Counted from the first letter of the stretch, positions 51,086 through 63,494 are shown. The stretch: DNA of 64,000 nucleotides from Gymnorhina tibicen (GCA_013399875.1 VXAZ01006779.1:899648-963647), one strand, 5' to 3'. Notes: a model not told the origin generated them from the letters alone. Made by a program: numbers and translations.

Positions 51086-54000
51086 GTAAGTTGGTTACTC
51101 ATCTCTCTCTTTCAGAGCAGCAGACTGTTGTTACAATGACAAATATGTTTACTTTGAATTACAGTTGTGTCTACAGACCTAACTTTTTTATTTGACATTT
51201 CTAATTGCTAAACTCTCTGGGACCTATATTAATATAAATTCAGGTCTTGCACCTCTTCTTATTTTTAGGGGCAGGAATTGTCAGAACACCAAAGGCTGAG
51301 ATTTCCCTACAGGCCTTCAAAAACACTGCTACCTGTTTTATTTTCTTCTTTTTATCATTCAGTATCTCAGGAAGAATCCATATGCCAATGCAGGTATACC
51401 TTTAAACAAGGCACTATTGCTGTCTTGTTTAAATATTATGATTTTATTAAACATTTTCAAAGTACACAGATATTGTGCTTTCTTGAGGATGCATAGTCCT
51501 GCAGAAGAATGAGTTCTAAATATGGACAGTGCCGCTGAAGTACAACACCCTTAATAATTTGGAGATTTATAAAATTGACATCCCTGATTTTTCTTCCAAT
51601 TTTTGTCATAAGTGAATATTTTTTTCCTTATTAACTTGAACTCTTTTGTTAGATGGCAAAGAACAAACCAAGACAAAGAAAATCAATCTTTTTTTACTAC
51701 TGTAAGCATCTTCAAGGATGTAGTCTTGTGAACAGACACAGCTAACACAAAACTGTTATAAATTTTCAGCACTAACTACTGTAATCAAATAAGAGAAAAA
51801 GAAGTATTTCAGCTGTTAGATGATCTTTGAATAACTGTGATAAGCTTTTAATATAAAAGGATTTACATTACACTTCAAAGAAAGAAGACCTAAGGGCATC
51901 CAACAAGGTTCGAAAACATTCAGCTGTGCAGGTTATAAGCATCACTATTAAAAAAAATATATAATTCTTAATTTTTTAAGTTCTGTTTTCAGTTTAAATT
52001 TGAGATTACATCAATTGTGAGAGAAAGGTTCCTTTCTTGAGAATTATTTGACCCAAACCCTTAAAAGTGCTAGAAATGAATAATACACGAATTGAAATAA
52101 AATTGGAAAAGCCTTTTTATTTAGCCTTCAAAAAAAGGTATTTAAAATTATGTATATGGCCCACATAATTTTTGAAACCATGCACTATTGACACTATTGA
52201 TATGGCTATGTAACAGAAAATTAAAGCCAACAACATAAGCTAACTATGAATCCTGAGGAAACTTCAGGGAGAAATAAATTTGAAAAAATAAACTGTGCTT
52301 ATTTTCTCTTTCTGTATAGCTCTCCTGTGAAGCTTATACAATGAAAATGGTTTATTCCCAAACTTACTGGTGACTTTTATCTTTGTGTGTCATAGATACT
52401 TAAAAACACTGAACAGATAAGAAAAGAATTTCACATAAGGATTCGTAAATAGAGTATATAGTGAGATGATTCATAATATTGCAGACATGAATAATAGTAT
52501 CTTAAAAAACCAAAACTATGTAGATCAGAGGGCATTTTATCAGAGGGAATTCAAACAGTTTTCTTGAGACAGACAGCTCAATGAATATGAAGGACAACTT
52601 TACAAAAAATTCAAGTTCCCTTACTTCTTTGGAAGATTAGGGCATTATTGCTCCCTGGAACATATTTCAAGGCCCATATGGATAATATCTTCACAATTAC
52701 ATAGTCTTAGAACATGAATATCATGTATTTCTAAATATCCTTGATTTTTTTGGTAAAGATTTCTTTAAAGTAGGAGCTTTAATGTCTTTTCTTCCTGTCT
52801 GTTTCCTAAAATGTCCTTTAACTTCACCAAGATTTTTTTCTTTAATAATAATTACAAACTTTTGCTTTAAATAGAAGTCTTCTCAGGTAATTTTAACAGA
52901 TTTAATTAATCAAAGGAATCCAAACTTAGTAAGTCCATACAGTAATTACAGCTTTTGTAAAGTGTGCTTAGTGTATGAGTTTGGCGAGGAAATCGTTCAA
53001 ATATTATTAGATAATTAAATTTCCCTGTTTAAACTAGTAATGTTGACACTGAGATGACTTTGGATCTCAGTAATCTGTTAATGAAGCTTCATGACTGTAT
53101 AAAAACTAATGAAATATTCCAATAAAAAGTGGAAACCACCAAGATACACACTTGTAAAAGCATTTAACAATTAGGAAAAAAAATAAAAGAAAGAAGTATG
53201 CTATTTTTTACAATGTAAGGAAAAAACAAAAAATCATAAAAACCTTTTTTCATTATCAGTGATTTACAGAGATATTAGAAAAAAATCTGTCCAAACAAAA
53301 CCCCTGTTTTTCAATAGCTTCTGCCTTTTGTATGCCAAAAAGGTGGAGGAAAGTCTGCTCTGTGCACAATTTAGAGATATAATAACACAACCTTATTTTC
53401 ACTACAGAAACCTTTTAAAAACAAGTACCATTTTCTTTTAAGTTAGCAATTACCTTAGTAACAAGCAGGTACTTTGTGAAAGGAATTTTTTCTATTTTTG
53501 AGGATAAAGTGTTGTTCACTGTGCTACAATTAATGCTTTTACAAGTAAAGGTGGCATTTAACATTTTAAAATACATCAAGAAGCCCTAATCCCCGTGCTA
53601 TTCTATACAACTAAAAATCATGGGTGGTCTGATACTTCAGCAGCTGTAACATTCTTGTAGTGCACCCAAAAGAACCCAGGCCCCATACTTCAGAATATAA
53701 CTTAACGAGGACTGGAGCAAGAAAGAAGCTCAAGGTTGCCTTTCAGCAGTCTTGAGACCAATTTACTATGTTAATAGAAGTGATGCCCTGGCAGACCTGG
53801 AGTATGTCCAAAGGGACTGCAGATCTCCCTCTTTCCGCTTTGCTGGCCTCACTCTGCTCTCTGGAGGGCAGCTTCCATGTGGAGTACACTCCATTCCTCA
53901 TATAAGAGACAGAATTTCTTTTTCTCACACATATCCTATAAATTAATTTATTGCCAACAGACTGAAGAACCAGAAGCTATCTCAGCTTCTCCAGGCTCTT

Positions 54001-55388
54001 CTGTGTAGAGTTCAAACACCTACCTCTGTTCATATTCTCGAAAGAACTTTGAATATTTGAAAGGGGTCATAAAAGAGCAACAAAAAGTGTTCAAAATCAA
54101 GGAGTTAAGAGGTTGATCTGATTGCTTCTTCTCAGAGGATGGAAAGTCATTAAGTTGCACTGTAAGCTAATAAAATGATCTTTAGTGTTGCAATTAGAAG
54201 AAAAAAGTAAAAGAATATAAAAATTTCTAATAATAAAAATATGGAAAAAATAGTAGAAAAAAGATTGAACTGAATGTCTTCAAATTAGTTCTAAGACTTT
54301 TTATACAGTGCAGGTGATTAATCATAGAGAGAAAGAAAAATCTGAAGATGGAAGCTGGTTTGATTCAAACTATTTTCAGACATTTTTGCTTTTCAAAACT
54401 AAGTGTAACTGAACTTGACCTGTCCATGTTTGAGTTTGATAAAAAGGAGGTGTCTGAAGGAGTTTTTTAGTCATGCACCTTCTCAGCGGTGTCTAATCAT
54501 AACATACCTAATTTTGGATACTTAGGGTTCCTTCTTATTGTCCTTAATCAGAACTCCATACCAGTATTTGAGTGTAAAATTCAGAGCCCTTAATTCTTCT
54601 ACCTAGTAACAAAACTCTAAGGCATGAAAGCCATCATGTGACATCTCCTAAAACACATAATGAAGTATATAGGTGAGATGGAAAAATGGTAACGGCAGCC
54701 AGTTACCTTCATTCAATTCTGTCATCTTATTAATTCCCTGATAAATTAATCTTGGTTTTGCTTTTAATGTAAGTCTTTTAATCTTTACATCATTTCCTCG
54801 CTACTTTGTTTGATTCAGGCAAAGCAGCAGTAACTAACAGGGAAGAAATGACAAAGTTGAGAAGTAGACTAATTGATGGAAACTGTACTGATTTTCAAGT
54901 TCACTTCTCTAGTTATTTTTAATGCGAAGGAAAGCTAAAGTGATTCCATATTGTCCAGGTATATTACTTCGAATTTTTAAGGAAATTAATTAGTTGATAG
55001 AGACATGATCCTAAATCCGTATGCAATCAAAATCCTTTGGACCACAGACTTGGAATGTAAGGAGATAAGGAGAAAAGAAAAACTGAAAAGCCTACTGAAT
55101 CATACTTGTAATGTTTTGTTTGTGTTTTTTTAATTATTATTATCTTCTTTGAAATTTCAGTTGTTAACAGGTTTACAAGAAAAGGAATATTGTTTAAGGC
55201 TCTTCAAAAAATAACGTACCCGTCAGCATACAATACCTTCTGTAATGACAAAGCAAGGCAATTACATAATGCATGTCATTCACCAAGTTTCAAATATGAA
55301 ATACCAGCCTATTACTAGAGGTGATACAAGCTACAATATGAAATGAAGTACACAATAAATATCTGCTAATGACTGTCATGTTTTACAG
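51086..55388 (+). other. CDH12: CDH12 intron, about 4.3 kb
   Basis: From GTAAGTTG to ATGTTTTACAG. Very AT-rich. A GC-richer island at about 53600-54000 stands out but was not identified as a repeat or exon. No other feature recognised. Confidence 0.85.
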
Positions 55389-55640
55389 ACAACACAGCTG
55401 GGATTGAAACCAGGAGAAATGGCTACAGCAGAAGGCAGCAAGAGCTGTATTTTCTTCCAGTAGTGATAGAAGATAGCAGTTACCCTGTCCAGAGCAGCAC
55501 AAACACATTGACTATCCGTGTTTGCAGATGTGATTCTGATGGCACTATCCAGTCCTGCAACGTGGAAGCAATCTTCTTACCAGTCGGCCTCAGCACAGGA
55601 GCGCTGATTGCAATCTTGTTGTGTATTGTTATACTTCTAG
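55389..55640 (+). CDS. CDH12: CDH12 coding exon, EC5 end and transmembrane start (252 nt)
   Basis: The acceptor is ATGTTTTACAG and the donor TTCTAG|GTTAGT. Two bases complete an asparagine, then [20 protein letters not shown] follows (sequon NNT across the junction). Next come [13 protein letters not shown] and the conserved EC5 cysteine cluster VCRCDSDG...SCN. The exon ends inside the membrane helix, [17 protein letters not shown], with one base of an alanine codon. The cysteines form the disulphide pattern typical of EC5 in classical cadherins. The 252-nt length is usual for the family. No stops or frameshifts. Confidence 0.96.
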
Positions 55641-56699
55641 GTTAGTTCTCATGAAACCCTGAAGTGCATTACTCTGATTATTCACTAGCTTCACCTAGTG
55701 TTTAACAAAAGCCATGGAAAATGTATGGCAGTTTATTTCTAGAAGAATATTCCAAAGCACTGACCATGACCATGAATCTGCCGATCTATGCAATATCTCT
55801 TATTGCATGAAGAGAACTAGTGGAACCCAAATCATAACTTTTTTCTCTGAAATGGTTTTAAATATCTTTCTTGAAAGATTAAATTTTTAGATTATTACTA
55901 AGGTAGTAAGTCCTACTGACAGTAACAGCAGTAAGGACATAGTAAGAGGCTTTATTTAATTCTTCATGACCACTTGAGCAAAAGGAGAATGAAGAAATGG
56001 AAGAGGAGAAAATACTTGCAATGTAGATTGTTATTGTCCATATCCAAATAAAGCTTCACAGGAAGATTTTTTATTTCAGGCAGACATGGATTTCATAAGG
56101 CGGCATTGTTATTTGTTCTACCTTATATTTAAATACTGCCTTCTTTACAGCATATCCAAAGCAGTCAATACCCATGTGCATCTTCCTTGTAATATAGCCT
56201 TAATCAACTGCTAATGAAATAAAAACAACTTTATAGCTTACACATGCACAATGTGGGCTGCAGAAATCAGACTGAGTCTTACAGATGCTGGCCTATGCCT
56301 CTTCTTGATACTAGTGGGTTTCCAAGATCCCATAACGGTCTAATGCATATCCAAAATAGCTCCTGACATGGAATATAACATGTGGATACCTCTTGGCATT
56401 TCGGTGATACAGTTGCCACTTAAGTAAATTACTAAAGACTCAGAGTTACACAAATAGCTTCTGAGTAAGAGTGGGTAAAAGTCAGGATTTCTGCTCCGTG
56501 TCAAAAAATTATGTTGTGAGAAAAATGGGGTTTTTTTTCAAATGAGAACAAGAAAGGCAAATGGTCAAACTTGCCATGGAGTAGCAGTTAAAATCATGAA
56601 TGCACTCATTCTGAAGAATTTAAAACAAAACCAAAAAATCAACTAAACAAAATAACTTACGTCAGCTTTTTTGAAGCAAGAAGAATGCTGTCTCCTTTG

Positions 56700-57673
56700 G
56701 CACAATTCCAGTTAGAGCAGGATGGATAGCCCAAAAGTTCTCTGGGCAACATATTCTACTTCTTGACGTGTTGGTGATAAAGAAGCTTTTTTCCCTTACA
56801 CTTTAATGGAATTTACTGCATTTGAATTTGTGCCCATTGCCTCTTGTCAGGACAGGACACCCTTCAGAAAAGCCTGGCTCCATCTTTACTTCCATCCATC
56901 AGGTATTTATTCACATTGATAAGATCCCCCGAGCCTTCTCTTCTCCAGAATGAACAGACCTGGCCCTCTTAGCCTCTCCTTGTGTCGCAGAGGTTCCAAT
57001 CCCTTAATCATCTTTGTAGCTCTACATTTGACTCATTCCATGGAGTCCATGTTTGTCCTGTAATGAGGAGCCCAGAACTGGGCCCAGAAGTCCAAGTGTG
57101 CATAAGCAGAGCTGAGCAGAGGGCAATGATTATCTCACTAGACCTGCTAACAGTGTTTCTCCTAATGCAGTCCCAAATGCTGTTGATCTTCCTTGACACA
57201 AGGGCACATTGATGGCTCATGGTGAACCTGCTGTCCACCAGGATCACAAGGCCTCATCTATCAAGCTGCTTTCTGGTCAGTTGGCCAATAGCATCTACAG
57301 TATGCAGTTACTCCTCCCTCTGTGTGGGACTTGGAATGTCTGTTTGTTGAAGATCATGGAGTCCCTGCTGGCCCACTCCCTCAGCCTGATGAGATCCCTT
57401 TCAATGGCGGCACAACTGCTCTTCTTTACTGCCTGAAAACTTGCTGAGGGTGCACTCAATCCCACAATTCAGGCTATTTACAAAAATATTAAGCAAAAGT
57501 AGTCCCAGTATCAAATCCTGTGGTACTTTATTAGTGACTGGCTTCCATCTGGTCTTTGAAATATTGCTCACAACTTTTACAGTATGGCATTTTGGCAGCT
57601 TTGCAATCCACGTCACCATCTGCTTGTGTAGTCCACAATTTCTCAGGTTTTCTGAGAAGATTGTTATGAATGC
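56700..57673 (-). mobile_element. CR1 LINE, 3' part of interrupted copy (RT end to ORF2 C-terminus)
   Basis: The - strand encodes broken CR1 ORF2. The RT core is near 57440-57560 (LGLLLLNIFVNSLNCGIECT), then MSHQCALVSRKINSIWDCI (57150-57210), then sequence whose + strand reads as typical antisense CR1: ACATTGATGGCTCATGGTGA, GAGGAGCCCAGAACTGGGCC and GATAAGATCCCCCGAGCCTT. The terminal CR1 3' UTR with the octamer repeat is not seen, so the copy is 3'-truncated or decayed. Its upper end is cut by the solo LTR and it resumes at 58152. Confidence 0.9.
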
Positions 57674-58151
57674 TGTCCTAGGTTAAAATATAGATGTATT
57701 CAAGTATTCTATTACCACCAGCCGTGGGCCATTAGCTGTTATCGCCTGCTAATGACCCACCCCTGATAACAGACAATGGGCCATCAAGAAACCCCCACAT
57801 GACTCATGGACTTATCTCATCCTACTGTGAGATGCTCCACCCAGGAGGGAGGAGCCAAGCATTCCCACCTGGATATAACTTGCCCTCAGAACTGCCTAAC
57901 TTAGCCCTGTCTACTGAATTACCAGCGGACAAAGCTACCACTGGACTTTCATCTGGAGACCTTCCGTAGGATCATCACTCCAACTGAGCTACTTCATCTG
58001 GACTGCTACCACCACTCTAACAGGGTGTCAGGTTGTATCTGACTTTGTCAGTGCTTTTCCTTATATTATTTCATTTGTTTCTGATTTTATTTTCCCATTA
58101 ATTTAGATCCTGACTTGTGATCTCCCACTGGTTTGTTTTCAAACCAACACA
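57674..58151 (+). mobile_element. ERVL-type solo LTR nested in CR1, with 5-bp target duplication
   Basis: The 478-bp element begins TGTCCTAGGTT and ends CAAACCAACACA (TG...CA). It is flanked by direct repeats AATGC at 57669-57673 and 58152-58156. Five base pairs is usual for class III (ERVL) integration. A TATA-like ATATAA lies at 57873-57878 in the + direction, preceded by a GGAGGGAGGAGCC stretch. The sequence resembles an avian ERVL LTR family, here in the sense orientation relative to CDH12. There is no internal proviral sequence, so it is a solo LTR left by recombination between two LTRs. Confidence 0.9.
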
Positions 58152-59110
58152 AATGCTAACATCAAAAGCTTTGCTAAAGTTAGGATAAAATTAATGCACT
58201 TTTCTCCCTTCATTAACCAGTCACCTCCTTGTAGAAGGCTATCAAGTGAGTTAAATGCAATTTCACCTTCATAAATCCATGCCTGCTAGTCTTATGCCCC
58301 TTCTTATTTTCCAGAATTATTTTCTCCATCACTTTCCTCAGAACCAAGGTGAGACTGACTGGCCGGTAGTTCCCTAGCTCATTCTTCTTGCCCTACTTGA
58401 AGATAGGAGTGACACTTGCTCCAGTCCGCAGAAACCTCTCCCAGTTGTCATGACCTTTCAAAAATTATCACAAATAGCCTCACAATGATAGCAGCCACCT
58501 TCCTCATCATTCATGTGTGTATCTCACCACATCCCATGTACTTGTGTGTCCAGTTTAAGTATTCCCTAACCTGATCCTCTTCCACAAAGGATAACTCTTG
58601 CTTGTTCCAGACTTACCCTCTTTTCTCAGAGACCTGGAAATACTGAAGGACAACTTTACCAAAAAAGACAGAGGCAAAGAAGCTGCTGACTAGGTAGACC
58701 TTTTCCATGTAATTTGGCAACAGTTCCTATGCCCCATTCAGCAGTGGGCCCACCTTTACTCTACCTTTCTACCTTTTTTTCTGTCTTGTACAAGCCCATC
58801 TTGCTGCCCTTCATGTCCCTCGTGAGACTGCACCACGCGGGCTTTGTCTTTCCTAACCATATTCCTGCGTGTTCAGATTGTCACTGTATATTCCTCCTGG
58901 CTCACCTGTCTGTTTTCAACTCTTAGATGCCTCTTTTTTGACAGTGAGTTTAGTCAAGAGCTTCTTATTCATCAATGCAGGCCTCCTGCTGCCTTTTCTT
59001 GATTTCCTGCTCCTCAGGTTGGACTACTTTTGAGTTTGGAGGAGGTGATACTTGAAAATCAACCAGCTCTCCTGGAGCCCTCTTCTCTCCAGAATCATAT
59101 AACACGTGAT
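58152..59110 (-). mobile_element. CR1 LINE, 5' part of interrupted copy (linker and RT start)
   Basis: The - strand encodes the CR1 RT opening, recognisable from the + strand antisense phrases GACTGGCCGGTAGTTCCCTA and CTTGAAGATAGGAGTGACAC (corresponding to GNYRPVSLT and VTPIFK-type motifs). Upstream lies degraded endonuclease-RT linker to about 59110. Removing the LTR at 57674-58151 plus one AATGC copy makes the RT segment continuous with the lower half, so both are one original insertion. Stops and indels make it inactive. Confidence 0.9.
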
Positions 59111-59667
59111 TTTTTGAAGCAGATCCCTGAAGAGGCCAAAGTATACTGTATAAAAAGCTAAAGTAGGATTATTTGTTCTGTATTTCAAAAATTCCAAATT
59201 CAAAATTATTCAAATGATTTATTATTCAAAATTCCAAATTATTTTTTTTCTTTAATACTCAGTGGGTTGGTTTTTTGGTTTAGTGATTTATTCTTGTCTT
59301 CAAAGTGTAAATTTAGGGTTCTTTTCTCTATTTTGCTATGGAAGATATTTTTTAAAAAAATCACATCTGTGTCTCTCTAAACTAAAAACCTGAAGTCCTG
59401 TTCAATTCTATTCATTTGCAAAACAAGCCAGCAGGAAAATTATTTGGTACTTTCTCCCGCAGTACAGCAAGCACTTAGGAAAGTTAGACCCATATGTCAA
59501 ACAGCAAATGATTTTTCACTGGCTAGAGCACTGCTAAGCACTGCTCTTTTCTAAGGGCAAAAGTCCCTTTGATTGCTCGTGGCTTTCAAAGAAAGATATA
59601 ATGATGTGTCATCAGAGTACTAAATTATTTCTGTGCATGTCTTAACTTCAGTTTTCTCTCATTACAG

Positions 59668-60167
59668 CCATTGTGGTACTGTATGTAGCACTACGGAGGC
59701 AGAAGAAAAAGGACACCCTGATGACCTCTAAAGAAGACATCAGAGATAATGTTATCCATTATGATGATGAAGGAGGTGGAGAAGAGGACACCCAGGCTTT
59801 TGACATAGGTGCCCTGAGGAATCCCAAAGTGATTGAAGATAACAAAATACGCAGGGACATAAAACCAGACACCTTGCGGTTTCCACGCCACAGACCACGA
59901 GCGGAAGATAACACAGACATAAGAGATTTCATTAATCAAAGGCTGCAGGAAAATGATGTAGATCCATCTGCACCTCCTTATGACTCCTTGGCAACCTATG
60001 CTTATGAAGGAAACGGATCTGTTGCAGAGTCTCTCAGCTCTATAGACTCCCTCACTACAGAGGCAGATCAGGATTATGACTACCTGAGTGACTGGGGACC
60101 TCGCTTTAAGATCTTGGCAGACATGTTTGGAGAAGAAGAAAGTTATAACCCTGACAAAGTCACTTAA
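59668..60167 (+). CDS. CDH12: CDH12 last coding exon, membrane helix end and cytoplasmic tail
   Basis: The acceptor is TCTCATTACAG. Two bases complete an alanine, then [20 protein letters not shown] finishes the membrane helix and starts the tail. TAA is at 60165-60167. The tail carries the acidic juxtamembrane p120-catenin site ([14 protein letters not shown]) and the beta-catenin-binding half, with [32 protein letters not shown] and [14 protein letters not shown]. It ends [11 protein letters not shown], the feature that best separates CDH12 from its paralogues as I recall them. The serine cluster in the catenin region is the expected casein kinase/GSK3 target. The stretch [15 protein letters not shown] between the two catenin sites differs most from the mammalian sequence as remembered. 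Confidence 0.97.
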
Positions 60168-60909
60168 GTACAACCACAACAGTGAAATAAAAAGAAAAGC
60201 AAACCAACAAGAAATTTAAAAGATAAACCTAAGCTTTATATAGGACACAATTACTTTGATTATAAAAGACAGCAATTGTTTCCAGCAAGTTACTACATTT
60301 ATCATACCGTCAGTTTTGGTTTGATTTGCAAAAGAATGATAAATCCTGTAACATACACAGGTTTTTGTTGTTGTTATTTTGTTACTCTGGAATTACACTG
60401 AGACAAGCTCAGGCCTACAAGGTGCAGTTGACCTGACTTAGAAAGAAGGTAGCTTTCTGGCATCAAGGTGGAAGAGTGGTAGCTTTTTCGTAATTCCACT
60501 AAAGTGCCTATTGAAACTTTTATCATTTAAGTGGTAAACTGTCTGCTGTGATGGTGTTACAAAACTGAATGGTAAATCAGACACGAACTCTACGACAAGA
60601 AGCAATAGCAACATGCTGACTTCTTTTAGAAAAAAATGGAGATCACTTCCTGGAGTATCTAATGACTAGAACTGTGGGGGAGGAGGGCAGTGTGTACATT
60701 GTGTTTGGGGGTTATGTTTGTTGTCTTTTTTTAAAGAAAACAGTATGTCAAGACATCATATTTCCTCTTCCAAAGTTTCACTGAAAATTTTAATTTGAAA
60801 TGCTGTTGCTCACTCTGAAGATGTAAAGCCCAAATTAAAAAGGAAAAGATCTTAGCATACATCAATGAATATTTAAAATGTTCATACAAATATTACATTT
60901 TTGCAAAAT

Positions 60910-60915
60910 AATAAA
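60910..60915 (+). terminator. CDH12: Candidate poly(A) signal AATAAA
   Basis: Canonical hexamer 743 bases after the stop codon, in an A-rich context (AATAATAAAAATATG). T-rich and GT-containing sequence follows within 60 bases. Confidence 0.45.
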
Positions 60916-61306
60916 AATATGAAAGCAGCTATTCCTTTACGTGAAGGAAATTTCCCTTGGGTCTCCCTCTTCTTTTGAAATGAGACTATTGTTAGAACGT
61001 AAAAGTGGAAAGGGTTTTCAAAGACTATTATTGTATTTTTAGTACCAAGACACCTTTTCCCTTGTAAGTATCACTAAAGAAGTACATGTAAAGAACTCCA
61101 CACCACTTTTCTCTGCAATTAGATTGTTACTCTGTAGGCACCATATGCATATATATTATAAATATAGTTATTTTTCCATTGATCATCTGCTACAGTTCAG
61201 CATATCACTGTATTTCACTGCCACACCTACCGGAAACGTTTTAGAAAACTTTTTGAGGTTGGACACTTTATTAATTTTGTTCTTGACAAAATTTAAACAG
61301 AGACAG

Positions 61307-61312
61307 AATAAA
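61307..61312 (+). terminator. CDH12: Candidate poly(A) signal AATAAA
   Basis: Canonical hexamer in CAGAATAAAAATATAAACC. GT-rich sequence (CACGTTTGTCCACTCTTATG) follows within 30 bases, a plausible downstream element. Confidence 0.45.
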
Positions 61313-61986
61313 AATATAAACCAGCACGTTTGTCCACTCTTATGTACATACCCACGCCTAAATGTAGCTGTGCAGATGACAGAAGTTCAGACATGCACAA
61401 GGCATTATGCCTTGGAAGATCTCTTGCAAAACTGTTTTATGTCACTTTTTCTGATGATCTAAGGCATAGACATTTTGTATGACAATGGTTTATGGCTCCC
61501 AAAGTGCATATATCCTTATATTCTCCTTCCAAAGCCTCTGCAGTGCTATAGAATCTGTTTGAGTTCTACTCATGATTAATGGCACTGCCAAGGTCAACCT
61601 GACTCTTTCTTGAATCAGAAGTCTTTTATTCACCTCAGTTCTATAGCTTACTTTTTGTATATCTAAAGAATTAATAAGTATTAGATATACTTAGCTCATA
61701 AATCTAATATTAATGTGCACAAGTTTCCCTTTACCCTCTGGAGGAAATGTAAAGATATTTCAGCATTATGTAAATTAATCTCCCAGTGAGACTTTGAAAG
61801 GTGCATATTATAGTAAGTTCTGGATCAGTCAGTACAATTGGACAGGGTTGCATCAAAAGCATGACTGGCATAACTTCTACCAGCAGCGCGCTGAGGAAGA
61901 GACTCAGCATATGGAAACAAGGAACTTTTGTGGTTTTATTGTTTTCAGGAAGGGTACCCTATGTTCCCTGAAAGACAGACTAAACC

Positions 61987-61992
61987 AATAAA
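61987..61992 (+). terminator. CDH12: Candidate distal poly(A) signal AATAAA
   Basis: Canonical hexamer in ACCAATAAAAGCTCTCTCC, about 1.8 kb after the stop. Taken as the provisional distal end. Confidence 0.4.
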
Positions 61993-61999
61993 AGCTCTC

Positions 62000-63494
62000 T
62001 CCTCACATGACATGGAAGCAGATGAAGTGATGGAACCTATATGACAGCACAGAAATTTTTCTGTGGAAGATTATGCTTTAAATTTTCATACATCTTGAGA
62101 GTATATCAAAAGCAACTTGATACTGCACAGTGGGCCTAAAACAGAACACTGGGAAAAAAAGGAATATATTTTCTACTAGTCACAGCTGAGACTTGATTCA
62201 TACAAGAGTCACACTTCTGGAAGTAATTAGCAAAGCTTCCTCATGTAGCGTATGCATGGCAGTGCTTCCTACCCTGTTGCCACAACTAAAACAAACACCT
62301 GACACTGCCCATTTTCAGATGAGCAATCCCGTAGCCAAACTCTGCTCTTAGCAACTGTATTCATCCTTTACATGCATTTCACTAGTAAAGTCAAGACAAG
62401 TGAGAGCATTGTTTGACTTTTTGACATCATGAGGCATGCTTGCTCCTGAGGAAATTCTCTTTATTTGTAGTGGATACTGGCTGAATATTAGTTCTCTTGA
62501 ATAGATAGGCATTTGTTCTAAGCTGGACAGTCTCTGTGTGAGCCTGACTTCCAAAACAGGTAGACAGAAAATACGGTCTTTAACATGCTGCTACATGCAA
62601 TCTGTATGTGAGAGTGAGTTGCTGTATGTTAAATTAATACCAAATTGAATATCAAGTGTATATTTTTGACATTTAAGAGGTTTGTAGCTGAGATGTTTCT
62701 ATCACATAATTAATACACATCCAGGAAGTTTTCAGAAAAAAAAAAATGTAATTACTAACAAAATTGCCCTAAAAATATATAAAATATTTGAAGACCATTT
62801 TTGAAGAGTGATCAAACAATTTTAACTTAATAGGGGTATTTTTTTGTAAACAGCTCTGTAGAACTAAGGAAAAGAATTGCTTTTCATTTATGCGTAACCT
62901 GGGATCTGGGAAATTTATGTTTAATTCCATGTTGTTTCATTCTCTTTCTAGAAGATGCTTGTCTTTTTTTAAGGTTTTTAACACCTTATTTTTAAAAAGG
63001 TAGTTAGAGAAATATGAAATTTACAAGAATTAAAATATGTCAAGGCATCTGAGATGACACGAAGTCAATAGGATTAGGGAGCCCCAGTGCACATGTAAAT
63101 CGTATCAGTGAATTACTTCTGGTTTTACACACTATATCTTAGAAAAATCTCTCCAAACCTTGCACAGTCAAGATGTTAAAGTGGATGTCTCTCTTTCTGC
63201 CAAAACCTCAAACACTATCAGAGTGTCAAGAAACTAGGAAAATGTATAAAAGGTACAGAATTGAGAGAACTTTTTTATTTAAATTTCCAAAAATAGGGTA
63301 TTTGTGCACACACATTTAGCATCATCTCAAACGCCCCAGCAGTGCGCCCTCTGCAAATCATAACATTCTGTAAAAGACTTTCTGCACATGACATAATTGA
63401 AATACTTCACTGGCACAAACAATTCCACTTTTTAAGTTAAATATTTATGACATACACTATTGGTGCTGAAATAAAAAGATAAGTGTAAAGCATT
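62000..63494. other. Downstream flank or distal 3' UTR, no feature seen
   Basis: AT-rich sequence with A/T runs (for example 62738-62748). No coding, RNA or repeat signature recognised. It may still be 3' UTR if a more distal poly(A) site is used. Confidence 0.6.

Larger units (their letters stand above)
55641..59667 (+). other. CDH12: CDH12 intron, about 4.0 kb
   Basis: From GTTAGTTC to TCTCATTACAG. More than half of it is transposon: an antisense CR1 (about 56700-59110) carrying a nested solo LTR (57674-58151). The flanks 55641-56700 and 59110-59667 show nothing else recognisable. Confidence 0.9.
1..62000 (+). other. CDH12: CDH12 gene body, 3' half (EC3 to 3' UTR)
   Basis: Seven + strand exons with AG acceptors and GT donors join in phase into the last ~523 residues of a type II classical cadherin. 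CDH12 is a calcium-dependent homophilic adhesion protein of the plasma membrane, mainly of neurons, that binds p120- and beta-catenin through its tail. The call rests on the ectodomain and tail sequence, especially the C-terminus ESYNPDKVT and the juxtamembrane [13 protein letters not shown], which I recall as CDH12. The nearest alternatives (CDH18, CDH10, CDH6, CDH9) differ in my memory at the C-terminus. If total length is near the usual 794 residues, the window begins around residue 272. The gene starts upstream of base 1. The end near 62000 is only the most distal clear poly(A) signal candidate, so the 3' limit is uncertain. Confidence 0.93.
60168..62000 (+). other. CDH12: CDH12 3' untranslated region (end uncertain)
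   Basis: AT-rich sequence after the TAA, with no transposon seen. AATAAA signals at 60910-60915, 61307-61312 and 61987-61992 could each end the mRNA. The one at 60186-60191, only ~19 bases after the stop, is unlikely to be used. Without transcript data the true end is unknown. Confidence 0.6.

Noticed and set aside
53600..54190. GC-richer island with phrases faintly like a CR1 3' end
   Set aside because: Similarity to CR1 was too weak and discontinuous, with no terminal octamer repeat. Left as unassigned intron.
59691..60179. 162-codon frame on the - strand
   Set aside because: It lies exactly opposite the conserved CDH12 tail and shows no similarity to a known protein. It is a shadow frame.
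60186..60191. AATAAA just after the CDH12 stop codon
   Set aside because: Only ~19 bases after the stop, in an A-rich stretch without a downstream GT-rich element, so unlikely to be a used poly(A) signal.
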